Assembly: GCA_039812545.1 (NCBI GenBank)
Contig: JBDIAR010000174.1
Coordinates: 1 to 6,753 of the forward strand
Reading direction: 5' to 3'
Length of the DNA stretch: 6,753 nt
DNA from: JBDIAR01 sp039812545
GTDB lineage: Bacteria; Actinomycetota; Actinomycetes; Actinomycetales; Dermatophilaceae
In this document: positions 1 through 5,090 of the stretch, one piece after another
Numbering within the stretch: the stretch's first letter is position 1
How the letters are laid out: every line of letters starts with the position of its first letter
Notes under the pieces: generated by a model
Told to the model about the DNA's origin: nothing
The model's database searches: none
What the model saw: only the letters and a program-made list of their open reading frames with translations
Translations under genes and position numbers: made by a program

Positions 1-147
1 CCGGCGTGACGAACGCAACGCGCAGCCTCCCGGCATAGCCGTCCCATGGCATACCGACGGCTCGCCCGCTGATGGGAGGATGACCCTGGAGGACGCAACG
101 ATGCGCCGCGGACGTAGGGCCCGGCCGACGCGAAAGGGCGAGACGCC
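1..147. other. 5' flank of mch; no gene assigned
   Basis: All three + frames were read. Frame 1 stops at 7-9. Frame 3 stops with TAG at 36-38 and could be the last codons of an upstream gene (reading GVTNATRSLPA). Frame 2 stays open from 2 to the TGA at 149-151, but its G/C content at third positions is clearly lower than in the real genes here, so I do not call it coding. Relatives of the next gene often sit in clusters with other ethylmalonyl-CoA pathway genes, so an upstream partner gene ending here is plausible but not shown. Two copies of the iterated motif (GGCATAG at 32, GGCATACC at 48) lie in this stretch. Confidence 0.5.
37..62. terminator. small hairpin, possible terminator of upstream gene
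   Basis: AGCCGTC (37-43) and GACGGCT (56-62) form a perfect 7-bp inverted repeat around a 12-nt loop. The hairpin begins on the TAG stop at 36-38 of frame 3. There is no T-run after it, so a terminator role is only a guess. The loop contains a copy of the GGCATACC motif. Confidence 0.25.
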
Positions 148-151
148 ATGA
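101..151 (+). CDS. possible 16-aa leader ORF overlapping the mch start
   Basis: A very short ORF starts with ATG at 101, preceded by a good ribosome binding site (GGAGG at 88-92, 8-nt spacer). It encodes MRRGRRARPTRKGETP and stops with TGA at 149-151, which overlaps the mch start codon as ATGA. That geometry would allow translational coupling to mch, whose own site (AAGGG at 134-138, 9-nt spacer) is weaker. The peptide is Arg-rich (6 of 16) and resembles nothing I recognise. Chance is a real alternative: short ORFs with a GGAGG upstream are common in such DNA. Confidence 0.25.
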   Translation: MRRGRRARPTRKGETP

Positions 152-1215
152 CCGACAGCAAGACCTTCTCCGGCAACTACTTCGAGGACTTCGCGATCGG
201 CCAGGAGCTCGTCCACGCCACGCCCCGCACCGTCACCGACGGCGACGTCGCGCTCTACTGCGCCCTCTACGGCAGCCGGTTCGCCCTGACCAGTGGCGCC
301 ACCTTCGCCAGGGGTCTGGGGATGGACCGTATGCCGGTGGAGTCCCTGCTCGCGTTCCACATCGTCTTCGGCAAGACGGTTCCCGACATCAGCCTCAACG
401 CGGTCGCCAATCTCGGGTATGCCGGTGGGACCTTCGGGACCCCCGTCTACCCGGGCGACACGATCACTGCGCGGTCGACCGTCATCGGCCTGAAGGCCAA
501 CCGGGACAACAAGTCCGGCAATGTGTACGTCCGCTCCGTCGGGCGCAACCAGAACGACGAGGTGGTCCTGGACTACATCCGTTGGGTCATGGTCAACAAG
601 CGCACCGAGCACGTCACCGAGGGCGACCCGGTCCTGCCCGACCTGCCGGGCGCCGTGGCCGCGGACGCGCTGACCATCCCATTCACCGTGCCGGACGGCT
701 ACGACACCGCCCTGGCCGGCAGCGCCTTCCTCTGGGACGACTACGCGGTCGGCGAGCGCATCGACCACGTCGACGGTATGACCATCGAGGAGTCGGACCA
801 CATGTTGGCGACCCGGCTCTACCAGAACACCGCGAAGGTGCACTTCAACCAGTTCGCCCAGGCGGGTTCGCGCTTCGGCCGTCGGCTGATCTACGGCGGC
901 CACATCATCTCGCTGGCGCGGGCGTTGTCGTTCAACGGCCTGGAGAACGCCCTGACGATCGCGGCGATCAACGCCGGCACGCACTGCAACCCGACCTTCG
1001 CCGGGGACACGGTGCACGCCTGGTCCGAGGTCGTCGACCGGTTCGTGCTGCCGGGTCGGCTGGACGTCGGCGCCCTTCGGCTGCGCACCGTCGCGACCAA
1101 GGACCTGCCCTGCGCGGACTTCCCGTACAAGGGTGAGGACGGCAAGTACCTGCCGAATGTCGTCCTCGACTTCGACTACACGGTGCTGATGCCGCGCCTG
1201 CCGCGCCGCGTCTGA
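148..1215 (+). CDS. mch: mesaconyl-CoA hydratase, MaoC family (2-methylfumaryl-CoA hydratase)
   Basis: This 355-residue protein has two MaoC hotdog domains (about residues 10-150 and 190-340) and is the usual length for the family. The N-terminal block GNYFEDFAIGQ, HATPRTVTDGDVALY, LYGSRFALTS, then FHIVFGKTVPDISLNA and NLGYAGG, closely matches mesaconyl-CoA hydratases as I remember them from Rhodobacter. These enzymes interconvert mesaconyl-CoA and beta-methylmalyl-CoA in the cytoplasm, in the ethylmalonyl-CoA pathway for acetyl-CoA assimilation. In the second domain, N227-T-A-K-V-H232 sits where R-hydratases carry the Asp-x4-His catalytic pair, followed by LIYGGHIISLARALSFNG. Asn in place of Asp appears to be a trait of this subfamily, though I cannot check that. 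The ATG at 148 fits the family N-terminus and has AAGGG upstream. The downstream neighbours are unrelated and on the opposite strand. Alternative: another two-domain MaoC enoyl-CoA hydratase of unknown substrate. Confidence 0.77.
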   Translation: MTDSKTFSGNYFEDFAIGQELVHATPRTVTDGDVALYCALYGSRFALTSGATFARGLGMDRMPVESLLAFHIVFGKTVPDISLNAVANLGYAGGTFGTPVYPGDTITARSTVIGLKANRDNKSGNVYVRSVGRNQNDEVVLDYIRWVMVNKRTEHVTEGDPVLPDLPGAVAADALTIPFTVPDGYDTALAGSAFLWDDYAVGERIDHVDGMTIEESDHMLATRLYQNTAKVHFNQFAQAGSRFGRRLIYGGHIISLARALSFNGLENALTIAAINAGTHCNPTFAGDTVHAWSEVVDRFVLPGRLDVGALRLRTVATKDLPCADFPYKGEDGKYLPNVVLDFDYTVLMPRLPRRV

Positions 1216-1229
1216 CCCGCAAGGACCGG

Positions 1230-1255
1230 GGCCGGGCCGCCCGCGCGGCCCGGCC
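1230..1255. terminator. GC-rich hairpin between convergent genes, likely bidirectional terminator
   Basis: GGCCGGGCCGC (1230-1240) and GCGGCCCGGCC (1245-1255) form a perfect 11-bp stem with a 4-nt CCGC loop. It begins 14 nt after the mch stop and lies 23 nt beyond the stop of the convergent substrate-binding-protein gene, so it can serve both. No T-run follows on either strand, which is common for actinobacterial terminators. Confidence 0.7.
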
Positions 1256-1278
1256 GGGGCCCAGCCGATGCTGCCCGA

Positions 1279-2301
1279 CTACTTCGACACGTATGCCGTC
1301 GACACCACCTTGGTCGGGTCGACCGCCTTCTTCAGCAATCCCTGGGACTGCATGAACGAGGCCATGTCGACGAACAGCCCCGGATCGAGTTTCCCGCTGA
1401 CCTGACCGTCGGCGTCGACCATGATCTTCAGGGTCGCGTCCAAGGTGGCCCGAGCGGCCTTCTTGGCAGCATCCTCGGCCAGGCCCGGCACCTGCGCCGT
1501 CGAGATCGCGATGGCGCCGTCGGGGTCGGCCTTGACGGCGGCGATCCCCTCGACCATCGAGTCGGCGACCGCCTTGGCCACCTGGGGGTGCGCCTCGAGT
1601 TCGGCGCGGGTCGTCACCAGCGAAATGCTGACCAACGGCACGTTGACGGCCAGCGGGATCTCGCGGACCTTGAACCCCGCCAGCCCGAACTGAACGGCGT
1701 CGTTGTTGGCGAACCCCATGATGGCCTCGACCTTGTTCGTCGTCAGCGCGGCCTGCTGGGTGTACCCGATCTCGGTGATCTTCACGTCGTTCTCGGTCAG
1801 CCCGGCCGACTTCATCGCCACCTGCAGACCGAACCAGCTCTCCCCGTACTTGCCGGGCAGCCCGACCGAATGCCCCTTCAAGTCGGCGGGAGTCTTGATC
1901 GGCGAGTCGGCCGGCACGATGATCTCGACCGGATAGGTCCGGTAGTACGAGGCGATGGCGACCAGGTCCATGCCCTCGGCCACCGCCTGCATCATCTCGT
2001 CGCCGCCGGCGATGACGTACTGCTCCTCCCCCGCGGCCAGCGCCGTGAACAGCCCCTCGTTCGCGCCGTGGTGGCGCACGGTCGCCTTGACGGCCCGCTG
2101 GCTGAAATACCCCTTATCCAGTGCCACATAGAACGGGCTGAACTGGATGTTCGGGATGTAGGTGAGCCCGATGGTGGCCGTCCCGACCGCGGTCGTGCCT
2201 CCCGTCGGGTCGCTGTTCTTGGCGGCGTCGGCGTTGCAGCCGGCGGCGCCGAGCGCCAGCGCTGCCGCCGCTGCGACGGAGAGGAAGGTCCGACGGTTCA
2301 T
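1279..2301 (-). CDS. ribY: riboflavin ABC transporter substrate-binding lipoprotein (RibY-type, NMT1/THI5-like)
   Basis: This 340-residue extracytoplasmic binding protein is of the NMT1/THI5-SsuA type. The N-terminus MNRRTFLS carries a twin-arginine motif, followed by an Ala/Leu-rich stretch ending in AAG-C22, so it is probably a Tat-exported lipoprotein. The mature start TIGLTYIPNIQFSPFYVALD with KGYF is the family's first ligand-lobe signature. Later blocks are ALAAGEEQYVIAGGDEMM and PADLKGHSVGLPGKYG. The start at 2301 is chosen over an upstream in-frame ATG at 2388 because AAAGGA lies at 2307-2312 with a 5-nt spacer, the signal peptide begins there, and the extra 29 residues fall in the repeat-bearing spacer. 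By sequence alone it could bind a thiamine precursor, sulfonate or similar compound. The FMN riboswitch at the head of its operon points to riboflavin or a flavin. It is second in the operon, after the permease. Confidence 0.82.
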   Translation of the reverse strand: MNRRTFLSVAAAAALALGAAGCNADAAKNSDPTGGTTAVGTATIGLTYIPNIQFSPFYVALDKGYFSQRAVKATVRHHGANEGLFTALAAGEEQYVIAGGDEMMQAVAEGMDLVAIASYYRTYPVEIIVPADSPIKTPADLKGHSVGLPGKYGESWFGLQVAMKSAGLTENDVKITEIGYTQQAALTTNKVEAIMGFANNDAVQFGLAGFKVREIPLAVNVPLVSISLVTTRAELEAHPQVAKAVADSMVEGIAAVKADPDGAIAISTAQVPGLAEDAAKKAARATLDATLKIMVDADGQVSGKLDPGLFVDMASFMQSQGLLKKAVDPTKVVSTAYVSK

Positions 2302-2404
2302 CTGCGTCCTTTCGTTCGCCGGCGGTTCCCCGTCGGCTTGCTGTCGTCTGCCGTGTCTTGTCGTATGCCGTGAGGTGTCGTATGCCAACTCGTATGCCGG
2401 GCCG
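2302..2404 (-). other. 103-nt spacer between permease and binding-protein genes
   Basis: This stretch is too long and too repetitive for a simple operon junction. The half next to the permease stop holds the GGCATACGACA tandem repeats described separately. The half next to ribY holds its ribosome binding site. I see no terminator hairpin with a T-run, so read-through from the permease gene to ribY is expected. Confidence 0.6.
2336..2398 (-). repeat. three imperfect 17-bp tandem repeats plus a partial fourth
   Basis: Read on the minus strand, the units are GGCATACGACACCTCAC (2386-2370), GGCATACGACAAGACAC (2369-2353) and a diverged GGCAGACGACAGCAAGC (2352-2336). A short copy, GGCATACGAGTT (2398-2387), precedes them. 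Each intact unit starts with the motif GGCATAC that recurs throughout the window. The units are direct and abutting, so they do not form hairpins with each other. They could bind a protein, affect mRNA stability between ribX and ribY, or simply be slippage copies of the iterated motif. Confidence 0.75.
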
Positions 2405-3187
2405 TCATGAGGAGCTGGTCCGCCGTAGCGAGTCGATGATCTGGGACTGGCGTTCCCACAGGTGGATCAGGCTGTAGACGCTGGACGCGATCGCGCACAG
2501 GATCAGCAGCGAGGCGAACATCCCCGCGGTGTCGACGGAGTCGCGCTGGACGGTCAACACCATCCCGAGCCCGTGGCCGCCCATCACCATCTCGCCGACG
2601 ACGGCCCCGGTGACCGAGAGGGTGAACCCGTTGCGCAGCCCGCCCAACACCGACGGCAGCGCCAGCGGCGCCTCGACGTGCCACAGCATCTCCCAGGACG
2701 AGGCGCCGTCGATCCGCGCGGCGTCCAGGACGTTCTGGTCGACGTGCCGCAGCCCGACGACGGTGGCCACGAGGATCGGGAAGAAGACCATCAGCGCACA
2801 CAGCGTCACGATGGCGACCAACCCGTACCCGATCCACAGCACGAGCAGCGGCGCCAACGCGATGGCGGGGATCGCCTGGGTGGCGCCGAGGAAGGGCTGG
2901 CTGGCGGCCGCGATCCACTTGGACCGGTGGATGAGGGCGGCCAGCGGCAAGGCGATGATGACCCCGATCAGACAGCCGCCGAACGCCTCCAGCAGTGTGG
3001 TCCCCAGATACGGCCAGATCTCGCCGCCGAAGAGCATGGTCCGCAGCCGCCGCATGACCGCGCTCGGAGCGGGCAGGAGGTATGCCGGTACGCCCCCGCG
3101 CGCCGTGCCCTGCCACCACAGCGCCAGGATCACGGCACCGAGCAGCAGCGGTGCCACGAGTTCGCGACCCACGGCGCGGGTCCTCAT
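2405..3187 (-). CDS. ribX: riboflavin ABC transporter permease (RibX-type, SsuC/ThiX-like)
   Basis: This 260-residue inner-membrane permease belongs to the binding-protein-dependent family (BPD_transp_1), the usual length for SsuC/TauC/ThiX relatives. Hydrophobic segments lie near residues 11-25, 62-86, 100-120, 121-145, 186-205 and 223-243, consistent with six membrane spans. The ATPase-docking EAA loop is visible as D155-A-A-R-I-D-G161 followed by ASSWEMLWHVEAPLALP. The ATG at 3187 has GGAGGG at 3198-3193, five bases upstream. The gene is first in its operon, 167 nt downstream of an FMN riboswitch, and is followed by the binding-protein gene. Homology alone would give a generic nitrate/sulfonate/taurine label; the riboswitch makes riboflavin uptake the best inference. 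The permease needs an ATP-binding subunit, and none is encoded here. Confidence 0.82.
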   Translation of the reverse strand: MRTRAVGRELVAPLLLGAVILALWWQGTARGGVPAYLLPAPSAVMRRLRTMLFGGEIWPYLGTTLLEAFGGCLIGVIIALPLAALIHRSKWIAAASQPFLGATQAIPAIALAPLLVLWIGYGLVAIVTLCALMVFFPILVATVVGLRHVDQNVLDAARIDGASSWEMLWHVEAPLALPSVLGGLRNGFTLSVTGAVVGEMVMGGHGLGMVLTVQRDSVDTAGMFASLLILCAIASSVYSLIHLWERQSQIIDSLRRTSSS

Positions 3188-3354
3188 CCTGTCCCTCCGG
3201 TCTCAACGGCTGACGCGAGGCTTCTCGCGGCACGGGACCCGGGGGATTGCGGCGCGGTTGCGCCCGGCGCCGCGGCGACCTCGGATCGTCGCCGAGCACC
3301 GGCATACCCGCTGGTATGCCGCAGCCCGACGCGACCGGACACGCCGGCACGCCT
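3188..3354 (-). promoter_or_regulatory. leader and putative expression platform between FMN aptamer and ribX
   Basis: No gene is credible in this 167-nt leader. On the transcribed strand several hairpins follow the aptamer: a 9-bp stem at 3300-3321; a 7-bp stem CGGCGAC/GTCGCCG (3273-3279 with 3288-3294) that competes with a 5-bp stem (3280-3284 with 3292-3296); a 7-bp stem GCGGCGC/GCGCCGC (3249-3255 with 3267-3273); and a 6-bp stem CGCGAG/CTCGCG (3214-3219 with 3224-3229). In addition, GUCCC (3239-3235) can pair with GGGAC (3195-3191), which overlaps the ribX ribosome binding site. No U-run follows any stem. Control of translation initiation, or Rho-type termination, is therefore more likely than a classic intrinsic terminator. 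The fold is inferred by eye. Confidence 0.5.
3300..3321 (-). repeat. inverted pair of the GGTATGCCG motif forming a 9-bp hairpin
   Basis: CGGCATACC (3300-3308) and GGTATGCCG (3313-3321) are perfect reverse complements around a 4-nt loop (CGCT on the + strand). Both arms are copies of the motif iterated across the window, in head-to-head orientation. It lies about 33 nt past the aptamer, where an expression platform would act. No U-run follows on the minus strand, so terminator activity is uncertain. Confidence 0.7.
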
Positions 3355-3502
3355 CGTGCTTCCTCCCATCCGGACTTTCACCGTCGGTCCCGGAATTCCA
3401 CCGGGTCAACCGGCCGCGCTGTCCGAGTGGTTCTCGGATCGCGCGACGGCCGGGTCGCGGACTGTCACCGCCGGTTCGGACTTACACCGACCCCGGAGCA
3501 CG
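3355..3502 (-). ncRNA. FMN riboswitch (RFN element) aptamer
   Basis: The minus strand carries the conserved RFN blocks in order: GUCGGUGUAAGUCCGAACC, then ACCGGCGGUGACAGUCCGCG (3475-3456), a variable arm with hairpin UCCGAG/CUCGGA (3433-3438 with 3422-3427), CCGGUGGAAUUCCGG, and GACGGUGAAAGUCCGGAUGG (3385-3366) followed by GAGGAAGC. A closing P1 helix pairs CGUGCU (3502-3497 as transcribed: CGUGCU) with AGCACG (3360-3355). These are hallmark FMN riboswitch segments. Binding of FMN normally lowers expression of flavin biosynthesis or uptake genes. Here the only genes downstream on that strand are the ABC permease and binding protein, which are therefore predicted to be shut off when FMN is plentiful. 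Confidence 0.96.
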
Positions 3503-3513
3503 TGCTGATGGTG

Positions 3514-3519
3514 AGTCTA
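3514..3519 (-). promoter_or_regulatory. candidate -10 box for the riboswitch-ribXY transcript
   Basis: TAGACT on the minus strand is a reasonable -10 element. A start 5-8 nt downstream (about 3506-3509) would place the 5' end just before the P1 helix of the aptamer. A -35 match 17 nt upstream (TTCTTC) is poor. The position is attractive because only 55 bp separate the aptamer from the divergent glpK start. Confidence 0.4.
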
Positions 3520-3557
3520 GCCCCACCACGGCGGGCGAAGAATGACAGGCTGGGTCC

Positions 3558-5090
3558 ATGGCTGATTTCGTCGGCGCGGTGGACCAGGGCACGACCAGTA
3601 CCCGATTCATGATCTTCGACCACGGCGGCAATGTCGTGGCCGCACACCAACTCGAACACGAGCAGATTCTGCCCCGGGCGGGCTGGGTCGAACACAACCC
3701 CGTGGAGATCTGGGAGCGGACCCAGACCGTCGTCGGCACGGCTCTGGCCCGGGCGGGGCTGCGGGCCACCGATCTGGACAGCCTAGGCATCACCAACCAG
3801 CGCGAGACGACGATCGTCTGGGACCGGCATACGGGACGCCCGTGGCACAACGCCCTGGTGTGGCAGGACACCCGGACCGATTCGATCGCCGCGGCGCTGG
3901 AGCGCGACGGTCACGGCGAGACGATCCGGCACAAGGCGGGTCTGCCGCCGGCGACCTACTTCTCGGGCGGCAAGATCCAGTGGTTGCTGGGGAGCGTGGC
4001 GGGGCTGCGCGAGGCGGCGGAGGCGGGGGACGCGCTGTTCGGTACCCCCGACTCGTGGCTGGTGTGGAATCTCACCGGCGGTCCCGACGGGGGGCGGCAC
4101 GTCACCGACGTCACCAATGCCAGTCGGACGATGCTGATGAACCTGGAAACCCTCGACTGGGACGACGAGCTGCTCGCGCTCTTCGACATTCCCCGGGCGA
4201 TGCTGCCGCAGATCCGTCCCTCCGGGGGCCCGGATGCGTTCGGGCAGACGGTGGCTCGCGACGACTGGGGCGGGGCGATGCGGATCACCGGCATCCTCGG
4301 CGACCAGCAAGCCGCCACCGTCGGGCAGGTCTGCTTCGCCCCCGGCGAGGCCAAGAACACCTACGGCACCGGCAATTTCATGCTGCTCAACACCGGTACC
4401 CAGATCGTGCGCAGCACCAACGGCCTGCTCACCACGCCCGCGTACCAGTTCGGCGACGACCCCTGCGTGTATGCCGTGGAGGGCTCGATCGCGGTGACCG
4501 GTTCGGCGGTGCAGTGGTTGCGCGATCAGTTGGGAATCATCCGCTCCGCGGCCGACAGCGAGCGACTGGCCGCGCAGGTCGGGGACTGCGGCGGGTTGTA
4601 CTTCGTGCCGGCGTTCTCGGGGCTGTTCGCGCCGTACTGGCGCTCCGATGCGCGCGGGGTGATCGTCGGCATGAGCCGGTTCCACACCGCCGCGCACATC
4701 GCGCGGGCCGCCTTGGAGGCGATCTGCTACCAGAGCCGGGACGTGGGGCAGGCGATGGTCGCCGACGCCCGGGCGGCCGGGATCGAACTCGACCTGTCGG
4801 TCCTCAAGGTCGACGGCGGGATCACCGCGAACTCGCTGTGCATGCAGATCCAGGCCGACGTGCTGGGCATCGACGTCAGCCGTCCGGTCGTGGCGGAGAC
4901 GACGGCGCTCGGTGCGGCCTATGCGGCCGGTCTGGCCACCGGCTTCTGGGCCGACACCGACGAGCTGCGCGCGAACTGGCAAGAGGGTCAACGATGGTCG
5001 CCGCACTGGAACGAGGAGGTGCGCGCCGCCGGGTATGCCGGTTGGCGTAAGGCGGTCGAGCGCACCCTGGACTGGGTCGAGGTCCGATGA
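3558..5090 (+). CDS. glpK: glycerol kinase
   Basis: This 510-residue FGGY-family kinase transfers phosphate from ATP to glycerol, giving sn-glycerol-3-phosphate in the cytoplasm. The N-terminal lobe has the phosphate-binding signature D9-QGTTSTR, then WVEHNPVEIW, ITNQRETT and ALVWQDTRT, which contribute glycerol and ATP contacts. The catalytic Asp is D249 in GILGDQQAAT, followed by NTYGTGNFMLLNTG, and the C-terminal lobe has LKVDGGITANSLCMQIQAD and ETTALGAAYAAGLATG. Length and motifs are complete. The region before D249 lacks the His-bearing PYHFYG-type loop that HPr phosphorylates in low-G+C Gram-positives, so that control is not expected. The ATG at 3558 matches family N-termini, but no strong ribosome binding site precedes it. 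The gene diverges from the FMN riboswitch and overlaps glpD by ATGA. No glycerol facilitator gene (glpF) is adjacent. Confidence 0.96.
   Translation: MADFVGAVDQGTTSTRFMIFDHGGNVVAAHQLEHEQILPRAGWVEHNPVEIWERTQTVVGTALARAGLRATDLDSLGITNQRETTIVWDRHTGRPWHNALVWQDTRTDSIAAALERDGHGETIRHKAGLPPATYFSGGKIQWLLGSVAGLREAAEAGDALFGTPDSWLVWNLTGGPDGGRHVTDVTNASRTMLMNLETLDWDDELLALFDIPRAMLPQIRPSGGPDAFGQTVARDDWGGAMRITGILGDQQAATVGQVCFAPGEAKNTYGTGNFMLLNTGTQIVRSTNGLLTTPAYQFGDDPCVYAVEGSIAVTGSAVQWLRDQLGIIRSAADSERLAAQVGDCGGLYFVPAFSGLFAPYWRSDARGVIVGMSRFHTAAHIARAALEAICYQSRDVGQAMVADARAAGIELDLSVLKVDGGITANSLCMQIQADVLGIDVSRPVVAETTALGAAYAAGLATGFWADTDELRANWQEGQRWSPHWNEEVRAAGYAGWRKAVERTLDWVEVR

Noticed and set aside
2302..2388. N-terminal extension of RibY to the ATG at 2388
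   Set aside because: The extension encodes repeat-derived sequence and would bury the Tat/lipoprotein signal; the ATG at 2301 has a proper AAAGGA site.
2336..2398. CRISPR-like array
   Set aside because: Units are 17 bp, imperfect and directly abutting, with no unique spacers and no cas genes nearby.
3184..3409. Short minus-strand ORFs (65 and 68 codons) in the riboswitch leader
   Set aside because: They overlap the aptamer 3' end and the hairpin leader, have no good ribosome binding site and no recognisable product.
3355..3502. TPP (THI) riboswitch, suggested by the THI5-like binding protein
   Set aside because: The conserved blocks are those of the RFN/FMN element, and I find no THI-box CUGAGA block.
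2298..3545. Long open frames on both strands over ribX and its leader
   Set aside because: They conflict with the six-span permease carrying an EAA loop and with the FMN aptamer; their products are low-complexity Arg/Pro/Ala sequence.
3783..5006. Long open frame (407 codons) on the minus strand opposite glpK
   Set aside because: It is antisense to a fully motif-supported glycerol kinase, rich in Arg/Gly/Pro with no recognisable domain, as expected from high-G+C third-position bias.
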